A stretch of 64,000 nucleotides of DNA from an uncultured Caulobacter sp. (lineage in GTDB: Bacteria; Pseudomonadota; Alphaproteobacteria; Caulobacterales; Caulobacteraceae): NCBI RefSeq assembly GCF_937900395.1, contig NZ_CALCDX010000242.1, positions 6,393 through 70,392 on the forward strand, in the 5' to 3' direction. Below are positions 1 to 7,283 of this stretch, piece after piece. The notes under the pieces were generated by a model. The model saw nothing but the letters and a program-made list of their open reading frames with translations, was not told the DNA's origin and did no database searches. Position numbers and translations under genes: made by a program. Numbering within the stretch: the stretch's first letter is position 1; the number at the start of each line of letters is the position of its first letter.

Positions 1-890
1 AGATACTGCGGCGACTTATCGTCGACGACGTTGCGATTGATCATCGTCGTCTGGGTGAACCAGTGGCGGTCACCGGCCAAGTCGAGGCCGAAATCGCCCG
101 GGCCGACGCCGTCTTCCTTGGCCCACTCGACGCTCCCGACGACGTGCACACGGTCGCCGGCGAAGCTGCGGCCGCCCGCCAACTGCACCATGCCCTGCTC
201 GTTGTCGTCGTACTTCGAGATGCCGGCCTGGATATTGCCCTTCAGGCCTTCGAAGCGGGTGTCGGTGATGAAGTTGACGACGCCGCCCACGGCGTCGGAG
301 CCGTACGAGGCCGAGGCGCCGCCGTTCACCACGTCCACGCGCTGAATCAGCAGTTGTGGGAACAGGCTGACGTCCGTGACGCCGGTGTAGTAGGCGCCGA
401 CCACGCGCTGGCCGTCCAGCAGGGTCAGGGTGCGGATGGTGCCCAGGCCGCGCAGCGAGAACGAGCTCAGGCCCTGCTGGCCGCTGGACGTGCTGAAGGT
501 GTTGGTAGCCGAGCCGCTGGACCCCTGCAGCGACGGCAGCTGCACGATCGTCGCGAAGACGTTGGGTTGGGCGTTGTTCTGAATCTGGTCTTCGCCGATC
601 ACCGAGGTCGGGGTCGGGGCGGTAAAGCCAGTGGTTTGGATCCGCGTGCCGGTGACCACGATTTCGCTGACCACGGAGTCGTCGCTGGCGGAGGAGGGGG
701 GCTTGGGCGTCGGCGCCGATTGCGCCAGGGTCGGTCCGACGACCAGCATCGACATCAGCGCGGCCGCGCCCGCGGACATCAGCGCCTGTCCCCGCAGCCT
801 ACCTGGCGCGCCTCCAACGGCGAATTCGTCTGCGCCGGTTCGCGCCGACGGCAGCGGCGCGCGTGAATGGTTCATGCCCGTGGCACGCAT
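1..890 (-). CDS. TonB-dependent receptor, N-terminal part (runs off left edge)
   Basis: This is the first ~296 residues of an outer-membrane TonB-dependent receptor; the rest lies beyond base 1. I translated the minus strand directly from an ATG at 890-888, which has a GGGAGGG ribosome site 8 nt upstream. A long N-terminal leader with a hydrophobic segment ends near TLAQSAP. It is followed by a TonB-box-like VSEIVVTGTRI and a plug domain with typical segments (LSSFSLRGLGTIRTLTLLDG, VVNGGASASYGSDAVGGVVN). It lies downstream of and co-oriented with a LacI-family gene, with palindromes between them. A carbohydrate substrate is inferred from that neighbour only. Confidence 0.9.
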   Translation of the reverse strand, partial: MRATGMNHSRAPLPSARTGADEFAVGGAPGRLRGQALMSAGAAALMSMLVVGPTLAQSAPTPKPPSSASDDSVVSEIVVTGTRIQTTGFTAPTPTSVIGEDQIQNNAQPNVFATIVQLPSLQGSSGSATNTFSTSSGQQGLSSFSLRGLGTIRTLTLLDGQRVVGAYYTGVTDVSLFPQLLIQRVDVVNGGASASYGSDAVGGVVNFITDTRFEGLKGNIQAGISKYDDNEQGMVQLAGGRSFAGDRVHVVGSVEWAKEDGVGPGDFGLDLAGDRHWFTQTTMINRNVVDDKSPQY

Positions 891-973
891 TTTCGATTTC
901 CCTCCCAATGCGCGCGACGTCGTTGCGTTCGCGCGTTTCTTTTTCACGTCGTCGCCCCCTTCTTGGTGGGAAC

Positions 974-1021
974 GGTAACGTTACCATACCGGTGGTATGC
1001 TGATGCGGGGAGGGAGTCAAT
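974..1021 (-). promoter_or_regulatory. Probable promoter and LacI-type operators for the TBDR
   Basis: On the minus strand a -35-like TTGACT (1021-1016) precedes two dyads. One is CATACC-GGT-GGTATG (985-999). The other is a perfect 12-bp palindrome with central CG, GGTAACGTTACC (974-985), typical of LacI-family operators. The receptor start codon is at 890, about 84 nt downstream. The adjacent LacI gene (1075-2115) is the likely binder. Seen directly; function inferred. Confidence 0.6.
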
Positions 1022-1074
1022 ACTCCGACATAATAGTCATTGCGGACGGGGCTGGAGGCTCCGGGGCGTCGGTT

Positions 1075-2115
1075 TCAGGCAAGCGACGGCGGCGCCGTGG
1101 ACTGGCGCGCGACGATCTCGTGTTCGAGAACGTGCTCGCGCGGGGCTTGGCGGTCTTGTGCGGTCCTGGCGATCTCGGCTGTCAGTAGGCCCAGCGCTTC
1201 GGCGGCCAGCTTGCGGACCGGCTGATGGACGGTGGTCAACGGCGGCCACAGAGTCACTGCGGCGGGCGTATCGTCGAAACCGACCACAGTCAGTTCGCGC
1301 GGCACGTCCAGATGGCGGCGATGCGCTACGGAGACGGCCGCGGCCGCCATGTCATCATTGCTGGCGAAGATCGCCGTCGGCGGCGGCGTCGCTTCCAGCA
1401 GCTGTTCGGCGGCGGCCAGCCCGGAAGCAAAGCTGAAATCGCCGCGGGCGACCACCGTCGTGACGCCCGGAGCCTCGCGCACGGCGTCCTGGAAGCCCGC
1501 CAGGCGTTGGCCGCTGGCGGCCTGATCGGGGTTGCCGAGGATAAAGCCTAGATGGCTATGCCCAAGGCCGATCAGTTCGCGGGTCATCTCATAGGCGGCG
1601 CGACGGTCGTCGATCCGCACGCTGATCGCATCCTCGACGCCATAAGCGCCGACGGCGGCCATCGGCAGGCCGGCCTTGCTGAGCGCGCGCAGGACGACGG
1701 GCGACTCGCCCAGCGGCGGAGCCAGGATCACGCCGCGGATGCCAGACGCCACCAGCGCCTTCAGGTCCGCTGCGCCAGGGGGACGTCCGCCTTCGCCGCC
1801 TTTGAGGAGAATGAGGCGAGCGCCGCGAATGGACGCTTCCTCAAAGACGCCTGTCAGGAAGTCGCTCATGAAGGCGGCGCTGGGATTGGAATAGACCACG
1901 CCGATCCGCAGCTCGGTCGAGGTCACCAGGCTGCGCGCGGCGACGTTCGGCGTGTAGCCGAGGGCGCGAATGGCTTCATTGACCGCTTGGCGGGTCTCGG
2001 GGCCAACGCCCGGGCGATCGTTGATCACGCGCGACACCGTCATGGGCGACACGCCGGCCTGGGCCGCGACGTCGATGATGGTGGGACCGCGAATGGCTCC
2101 AGAATTCTTCGCCAA
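1075..2115 (-). CDS. LacI-family transcriptional regulator
   Basis: This 346-residue protein has full LacI/GalR architecture. An N-terminal HTH occupies about residues 12-40 (TIIDVAAQAGVSPMTVSRV), followed by the hinge region (GYTPNVAARSL). A periplasmic-binding-like sugar domain follows, with the usual FASNDDMA and VVGFDDTP segments. It lies upstream of and co-oriented with the truncated TBDR and probably represses it through the palindromes at 974-999. The effector is not readable from sequence; a sugar is usual for the family. Confidence 0.93.
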   Translation of the reverse strand: MAKNSGAIRGPTIIDVAAQAGVSPMTVSRVINDRPGVGPETRQAVNEAIRALGYTPNVAARSLVTSTELRIGVVYSNPSAAFMSDFLTGVFEEASIRGARLILLKGGEGGRPPGAADLKALVASGIRGVILAPPLGESPVVLRALSKAGLPMAAVGAYGVEDAISVRIDDRRAAYEMTRELIGLGHSHLGFILGNPDQAASGQRLAGFQDAVREAPGVTTVVARGDFSFASGLAAAEQLLEATPPPTAIFASNDDMAAAAVSVAHRRHLDVPRELTVVGFDDTPAAVTLWPPLTTVHQPVRKLAAEALGLLTAEIARTAQDRQAPREHVLEHEIVARQSTAPPSLA

Positions 2116-2624
2116 TCTCGCTCGTCTCCCAAAATCGCGCGACGGCTGGCGCGAAACATCGATCGGCCCGTCGAATGCTGTTTTGTAGCTCGCTGGCTTG
2201 GCGTCAAGCCTTCGCCATAGCGGAACAATGATTATTTCCGATAATATATCTTAGACGAATAAGCCACGAGAAGCTGCTTCTTGCTGAGCAGCCATTTCCT
2301 GCCCTGATCTTCGCGTCCCGAAACTCAGAAGACGCATCCACTAAACGCGCCGACCGCTGTCACTGACTCCTAATTCTGCGAGTCGCAGCTGCGCCGTTAC
2401 GAGTTGCCACGTCGTTCCGCGTTTTCGCGATTTTCTGACTCCAACCCTGCGACTGGGCGACTCCAATTGTTCGACTGGTGCCCGTCGGCAAATCGCGCCA
2501 GCGCTAGCACTGTACCGGCTTGCTCACCAACACCCTTGGCGGATCGTCCATTGCGCTGTTCAAGCGGGCGGAGATGGTCGCCTTCGGGTATTGGTCTCGA
2601 ATGGCCGTGTGACCGGAGCGTGCG
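2116..2624. other. Gene-poor intergenic stretch with GANTC-rich repeats
   Basis: No credible gene is seen in these 509 bases; a long open frame on the minus strand here is only the antisense of the ATPase gene. The left part is AT-rich and should hold the LacI promoter. The right part carries GANTC sites at 2365, 2380, 2437 and 2459, which belong to the repeat described separately. Confidence 0.6.
2435..2478 (+). repeat. Left copies of GACTCCAA repeat flanking the P-type ATPase
   Basis: Two direct copies of GACTCCAA occur here, within CTGACTCCAA (2435-2444) and GACTCCAATT (2459-2468). The second continues as TGTTCGACTGG. Both reappear in inverted orientation beyond the 3' end of the ATPase gene. 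Each copy contains GANTC, the methylation site of the CcrM family. Confidence 0.6.
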
Positions 2625-4868
2625 ATGTCCCAACCATCCGAACATCGTTTCCACCACCAGAACGACTCCGCTGGCGTTCCCAACGGCGGACCGGCGCTCG
2701 ATCCGGTCCGCAAGGGCGTGATCTACACTTGTCCCATGCATCCGGAGATCCGCCGTTCCGAACCTGGGGCTTGCCCGATCTGCGGCATGGCGCTGGAGCC
2801 GCTGACGGCAAGCCCCGACCTTGGGCCCAACCCTGAGCTGAAGAGCATGACGCTGCGGTTCTGGGTCGGGCTTGGGCTCGCAGCGCCGGTCTTCGCTCTG
2901 GAAATGGGCGGCCACGTTGGCTTGATGGGCTCTCACCTCCCGCCTCATCTCTCCAACTGGATCCAGTTCATTCTCGCCACGCCCGTGGTGCTCGGCTGCG
3001 GTTGGCCATTCCTGGAGCGCGGCGCCCGCTCGGTGGCCACGCGCCAGCTCAACATGTTCACCCTGATCGCGATGGGCGTCGGCGTGGCCTGGGCATATAG
3101 CGTCGTGGCGACCCTGGCTCCGGACATCTTCCCACCCGCGTTCCGCAACCCCGATGGCTCGGCGCCGATCTATTTCGAAGCCGCCGCCGTCATCACGGTC
3201 CTGGTTCTTTTGGGCCAGGTGCTCGAGCTTAGGGCGCGCGAAAACACCTCGGGAGCGATCAAGGCCTTGCTGGGCCTCTCGCCCAAGACCGCCCGCCGCG
3301 TCGTCAACGGCGATGACGTCGAGGTCGCCGTCGACGCGATCGAGGTCGGGTTCGAACTGCGTGTACGTCCCGGCGAGAAGATTCCGGTCGACGGCCGGCT
3401 TGTTTCGGGCGAGGCGTTCGTCGATGAGGCTCTCGTGACCGGAGAGTCGATGCCGGTCCACAAGTCGCCCGGCGACAAGGTGATCGGCGGCGCGCTCAAC
3501 AAGACCGGCTCGTTCGTGATGCGGGCCGACAAGGTTGGGGCCGATACCCTGCTCGCCCAGATCGTGGCGATGGTCGCAGAGGCGCAGCGCAGCCGCGCGC
3601 CGATCCAGCGCATGGCCGACCGGGTCGCCGGCTGGTTCGTTCCGGCGGTGATTCTCGTCGCCCTCCTCGCCTTCGCCGGCTGGGCGGTGTTTGGGCCGCC
3701 GCCCCGCATGACCTTCGCCCTGGTGACGGCGGTGTCGGTGCTGATCATCGCCTGCCCGTGCGCGCTGGGTCTCGCCACCCCGCTTTCGATCATGGTCGGC
3801 GTCGGCCGGGGCGCCCGCGCGGGTGTTCTGATCAAGAACGCCGAGGCGCTGGAGCGCTTCGAGAACATCGACACCCTGGTCGTCGACAAGACGGGCACCC
3901 TCACCGAGGGGCGGCCGACGGTGACCGCCATTCGCGTCTCGCCCGGCTACGCCGAGGACGAGATTCTGCGGCTGGCCGCGAGCCTGGAGCGGGCCAGCGA
4001 GCATCCCCTGGCGGAAGCGATCGTGCGGGCGGCCGCCGGCCGAGGTCTGTCCATGCTGCCTGCCCAGGATTTCGACTCCCCTGTCGGCAAGGGCGTGGTG
4101 GGCAAGGTCGATGGCCGGTCCCTCGCGATCGGCTCCGCCCGGTTCCTGGCCGAGCTTGGCCTGTCGACAGAGGTCCTCGCCGCCCAGGCCGACGACCTGC
4201 GGCGCCAAGGCGCGACGGCTATATTCGTGGCCGTGGACGGAGCGGTGGCGGCGGCGCTGGCCATCGCCGATCCGGTCAAGCCGACCACCAAGGCCGCCGT
4301 CGTGGCCTTGCGCGCTCAGGGCGTGCGGATCGTCATGCTCACGGGCGACAACAGGACCACTGCGGAAGCCGTGGCGCGAGGCCTAGGCATTGACGAGGTC
4401 GAGGCCGATGTCCTGCCCGCCGAGAAGGCGGCCGTGGTCAAGAAGCTGCGCGGGGACGGCCGCAGGGTCGCCATGGCCGGCGATGGGGTCAATGACGCGC
4501 CAGCCCTGGCGGCGGCGGAAGTCGGCGTGGCGATGGGCGCGGGCTCGGACGTCGCGATCGAAAGCGCTGGGGTGACCCTGCTGCGCGGCGACCTCCAAGG
4601 CCTGGTGATGGCGCGCCGCCTGTCCCAGGCGGTGATGGACAACATCCGCCAGAACCTATTCTTCGCCTTCGCCTACAACGTCGCCGGCGTTCCAATCGCC
4701 GCAGGCGCGCTCTATCCAATGTTCGGCTGGCGACTGTCGCCGGCGATCGCCGCCGGCGCCATGGCGCTATCGTCGGTCAGCGTCGTCGCCAACGCCCTGC
4801 GCCTGCGCGGCGTCCGGCTTGAGGGGCGTGACGGAGAAGACACGAGGAAACGCCGAGCCGCGTCTTAA
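2625..4868 (+). CDS. Heavy-metal (Cu+/Ag+ type) translocating P-type ATPase
   Basis: This 747-residue P1B-type ATPase should export monovalent copper or silver across the inner membrane. It begins with a His-rich stretch and a heavy-metal-binding domain (about residues 34-60, two CPxC/CxxC-type motifs: CPMHP and CPICGM). It has no classical HMA domain. The transmembrane metal site CPC is at 377-379, the phosphorylated Asp at D421 (DKTGTLTEG), and the hinge reads MAGDGVNDAPAL. The start is supported by GGAG 8 nt upstream. No chaperone or CueR-type regulator is adjacent. It sits between related inverted repeats, which may mark a transferred cassette. Confidence 0.95.
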   Translation: MSQPSEHRFHHQNDSAGVPNGGPALDPVRKGVIYTCPMHPEIRRSEPGACPICGMALEPLTASPDLGPNPELKSMTLRFWVGLGLAAPVFALEMGGHVGLMGSHLPPHLSNWIQFILATPVVLGCGWPFLERGARSVATRQLNMFTLIAMGVGVAWAYSVVATLAPDIFPPAFRNPDGSAPIYFEAAAVITVLVLLGQVLELRARENTSGAIKALLGLSPKTARRVVNGDDVEVAVDAIEVGFELRVRPGEKIPVDGRLVSGEAFVDEALVTGESMPVHKSPGDKVIGGALNKTGSFVMRADKVGADTLLAQIVAMVAEAQRSRAPIQRMADRVAGWFVPAVILVALLAFAGWAVFGPPPRMTFALVTAVSVLIIACPCALGLATPLSIMVGVGRGARAGVLIKNAEALERFENIDTLVVDKTGTLTEGRPTVTAIRVSPGYAEDEILRLAASLERASEHPLAEAIVRAAAGRGLSMLPAQDFDSPVGKGVVGKVDGRSLAIGSARFLAELGLSTEVLAAQADDLRRQGATAIFVAVDGAVAAALAIADPVKPTTKAAVVALRAQGVRIVMLTGDNRTTAEAVARGLGIDEVEADVLPAEKAAVVKKLRGDGRRVAMAGDGVNDAPALAAAEVGVAMGAGSDVAIESAGVTLLRGDLQGLVMARRLSQAVMDNIRQNLFFAFAYNVAGVPIAAGALYPMFGWRLSPAIAAGAMALSSVSVVANALRLRGVRLEGRDGEDTRKRRAAS

Positions 4869-4870
4869 AA

Positions 4871-4886
4871 GGCGTTATGCAACGCC
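4871..4886 (+). terminator. Hairpin after the P-type ATPase
   Basis: GGCGTT-ATGC-AACGCC forms a perfect 6-bp stem three bases after the stop codon. No T-run follows, so termination is only a possibility. Confidence 0.4.
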
Positions 4887-4919
4887 CCTCGCCAGGCTAG
4901 GCCGAAGATTAGTCGCGCA

Positions 4920-4970
4920 TTTTGGAGTCTGATCACTCGATATTGGAGTCAGTCGTGGCTTATCGAGTCA
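4920..4970 (-). repeat. Right copies of GACTCCAA repeat (inverted)
   Basis: TTGGAGTC occurs twice (4922-4929 and 4943-4950), the reverse complement of the left copies. TTGGAGTCAG at 4943-4952 is an exact 10-base inverted match to 2435-2444. Read on the minus strand, 4950-4934 gives GACTCCAATATCGAGTG, close to the left GACTCCAATTGTTCGACTG. A third GAGTC is at 4965-4969. Confidence 0.6.
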
Positions 4971-5001
4971 GGCATCACAGCGAACTAGCGCCGCCGCGTC
5001 T

Positions 5002-6333
5002 CTAGGTTGACGACGGAGGGGCCTCCATGGCGTCCATTCGCGGGACGCCCTCCTCTCTCGGGCGCCGGGACCGGGCGACGAAATAGAGGCCGGCGAGAAC
5101 GGTGCAGGCGGCGCCAAAAAGGCTCGTTGCGTAGATGCTAGCGACGAAGAAGTGCAGCCAGTCGAGGTCGATCATGGCGAAGTTGCGCCAGATCAGCAGC
5201 GCGACGCTGCCGAGATAGCCCGACGCATCGGCGACATAGATGAGGAAGCCCGCCGTCCCGACCTGGCCGCTGAAAGCGACCATGCGGTCGAAAAGCATCG
5301 CGTTGAAGGGCGTATAGGCCAGATAGACGCCCGCCCCGGTGAGGACCATCCAGGCGAGCGGCGACAGCATGTGCGCCTGGAAGGCCAGGGTCGAGACGCC
5401 GAGCAGGACGAAGCCCGTGAAGATCACGCCATGCATCACGAGCAGCGCGCGCAGATTGTCCTTCACCAGCATCACCGCGCCCAGAACGCCCAGGGCGATG
5501 ACGGCGACAGGCAGCTCGCTTGCGGTGAAGACGTCCGAGGCCTTGCCAAAGCCCAGCGCGGCCCAGATCTCGGCGGCGAAGTTGTCGCGGAAGTCGCGGA
5601 GCGCGGTCAGCAGAACATAGGAAAGCACCAGCAGAACGATGCCGGGGGCATAGGTCGCCAGGAACGCCCGGCGCTGGGCGCCGTCCATCGGCTGGCGGCG
5701 CACCCGAGCGGCCTCGTCGGCGGCGTTCGGCGGCGGAAGTTGGCTCAGCGCCCAGACCGAGACCGCCAGCAACGGCATGAACACCGCGCCGGTGGCGGCC
5801 GGCATCCAGAACGGAGAGACGTGGAAGTCGCTCATCAGCCATTTGCCGACCGACTTCACGACGCCCGAGGAGAGGATGAAGCTGGCGCAGAGGATGGCCC
5901 CTAGGACCTCGGAGGTCCGACGCCCTTCCATGTAGCCGAACACCAGCCCCCAGATCATGCCCAGCGGCAGGCCGTTCAGGAACAGGGCCGCGACATTCCA
6001 GGGCGCGGGAACCAGGGCGAAGCCCAGGAGAGCCACCCAAGAGGCGCCGATCAAGCCAAGGATGGCCGCGCCTCGACGGGCGGGATCGATCTCCGAGATG
6101 ACCTTGACGCCGATGAACTTGGACAAGGCGTAGCCCAGCACCTGAGCCAGGACGAGGGCGATCTTGTAGTCGACCACGAAGGTCCAGCCTTCGACAGCGC
6201 CGAAGGTCGCCGCGGCGAACGGCTTGCGGAAGGCGTACATCGAGAAATAGGCGCAGAACCCAGCCAATCCCGCGAACAACGCGAAGGCCAGCGGATTGGC
6301 GCGCTCAAGCCAGCGCCGAGGACCGAATGTCAT
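5002..6333 (-). CDS. DUF5690-like / MFS-type multi-pass membrane protein, candidate phosphonate importer
   Basis: This 443-residue, very hydrophobic protein has about 10-12 predicted membrane spans in two halves, with a charged loop near residue 210 (AADEAARVRRQPMDGAQRR). Its N-terminal segment (AYFSMYAFRKPFAA) and GRRTSEVLGA loop resemble the DUF5690 branch of MFS-like proteins. It stands alone, with the TGGTCTAGACCA box 25 nt before the ATG, and lies next to the UTRA regulator. I infer that it imports the phosphonate or released head group handled by the neighbouring enzymes. The family has no established substrate that I can assert. Confidence 0.7.
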   Translation of the reverse strand: MTFGPRRWLERANPLAFALFAGLAGFCAYFSMYAFRKPFAAATFGAVEGWTFVVDYKIALVLAQVLGYALSKFIGVKVISEIDPARRGAAILGLIGASWVALLGFALVPAPWNVAALFLNGLPLGMIWGLVFGYMEGRRTSEVLGAILCASFILSSGVVKSVGKWLMSDFHVSPFWMPAATGAVFMPLLAVSVWALSQLPPPNAADEAARVRRQPMDGAQRRAFLATYAPGIVLLVLSYVLLTALRDFRDNFAAEIWAALGFGKASDVFTASELPVAVIALGVLGAVMLVKDNLRALLVMHGVIFTGFVLLGVSTLAFQAHMLSPLAWMVLTGAGVYLAYTPFNAMLFDRMVAFSGQVGTAGFLIYVADASGYLGSVALLIWRNFAMIDLDWLHFFVASIYATSLFGAACTVLAGLYFVARSRRPREEGVPRMDAMEAPPSST

Positions 6334-6358
6334 GAATACGCCCTTCGATAAACTGACT

Positions 6359-6370
6359 TGGTCTAGACCA
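6359..6370. promoter_or_regulatory. Perfect palindrome TGGTCTAGACCA, candidate UTRA-regulator operator
   Basis: This is a perfect 12-bp dyad between the regulator stop codon (6402) and the DUF5690 start codon (6333). It matches the boxes at 7249-7260 and 18970-18981 (shared form TGGTCYAKACCA), which lie at nearly the same distance from their start codons. GntR-family sites are short dyads of this kind. Confidence 0.7.
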
Positions 6371-6401
6371 CGGACATGTCGGCTCGATGACGGCGATCTC
6401 G

Positions 6402-7121
6402 CTAACGGACCCGAATGTCGACGCTGACGGTCAAGGCGTCATGTCGCCAGTATTCGCGATCGAACTCGACGACATTTCCTTGAGCGTCATAGCAGGTCCG
6501 CACGAGACTGAGGCCCGGCAGGCCGGACTTCACGCGCAGCGCTTCGGCCTCGTCGCGCGTCAGGGCGCAGGGTCGCATGTCGACCTTGTTGCGCGCCACG
6601 CCGATGCCATAGACTGTCTTCAGGACGCTGGTCAGCGAACCATTCAGGTCGTGTTCGATCAGACCCGGAGCGCGGGCGCCATCGACGATGATGCTCTCGA
6701 TCAGCACGGCGCGGCCGTCGATCGAACGGCGCCGACGGATCCAGTACATCGGCGCGCCGATCGGACGCGAGAAGATCTGGGCCAGAATGCCATCGCAGGT
6801 GATCTCGACCTTGCTCAGCGTTTCGGTTTCGGGGCGCCGTCCCTGCGCCTCGACGTAGGACATGAAGCCCTCCCAGCGCGTCGGATCGTAGACCACGGGC
6901 GGTGGTGAAACGTACCAGCCGCTGCGGTCCTTCCGGTAGATGATCCCCTCGGCTTCGAGCTGGAACAAGGCCTCTCGCACGGTGCCCCGCGCCACGCCCC
7001 CGCCGATCTGCAGCTGACGCTCGGAAGGCAGCCGCTCGCCGGGCTTGAATTCGCCGGCCGTGATGCGGGCGGCGATGTCGTCACGCACGCCGAGATACTG
7101 AAGACTTTCGGGCTGTTGCAT
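6402..7121 (-). CDS. GntR/UTRA (HutC-type) regulator of the phosphonate region
   Basis: This 239-residue protein has an N-terminal winged helix (about residues 8-72; FKPGERLPSERQL, VARGTVREAL, YRKDRSGWYV). A UTRA ligand-binding domain follows (about 90-237; MYWIRRRRSIDGRAVLIES, VEFDREYWRHDALTVSVD). UTRA regulators are usually ligand-released repressors and several control phosphonate genes. Its divergent neighbour is the phospholipase C gene and its downstream neighbour is the DUF5690 gene. Both carry TGGTCYAKACCA boxes near their starts. The ligand could be 2-aminoethylphosphonate, an N-alkyl derivative or choline-like. Confidence 0.92.
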   Translation of the reverse strand: MQQPESLQYLGVRDDIAARITAGEFKPGERLPSERQLQIGGGVARGTVREALFQLEAEGIIYRKDRSGWYVSPPPVVYDPTRWEGFMSYVEAQGRRPETETLSKVEITCDGILAQIFSRPIGAPMYWIRRRRSIDGRAVLIESIIVDGARAPGLIEHDLNGSLTSVLKTVYGIGVARNKVDMRPCALTRDEAEALRVKSGLPGLSLVRTCYDAQGNVVEFDREYWRHDALTVSVDIRVR

Positions 7122-7248
7122 CGAACGACCTGGCCAGCGGTCGAATCCCGCCGTCCGTGAGGATGGGAGGGGGGCTTGCCGGGGTCAAGGAACCCGATCG
7201 GGTTCGACGCGCCCCGCCCCAAAATGTCACGAAACCTTCGCGTCAATC

Positions 7249-7260
7249 TGGTCTATACCA
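7249..7260. promoter_or_regulatory. Box TGGTCTATACCA before the phospholipase C gene
   Basis: This near-perfect dyad lies 23 nt before the ATG at 7284. It differs by one base from the box at 6359-6370. A GGGAGA ribosome site lies between the box and the start, so the box overlaps the likely transcription start, a repression geometry. Confidence 0.7.
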
Positions 7261-7283
7261 AATTGCATTGTGGGAGACAGATC

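Noticed and set aside
2397..4208. Long open frame antisense to the P-type ATPase
   Set aside because: Composition is that of a reversed high-GC coding sequence and no domain is recognisable; the plus strand encodes a complete ATPase with all motifs.
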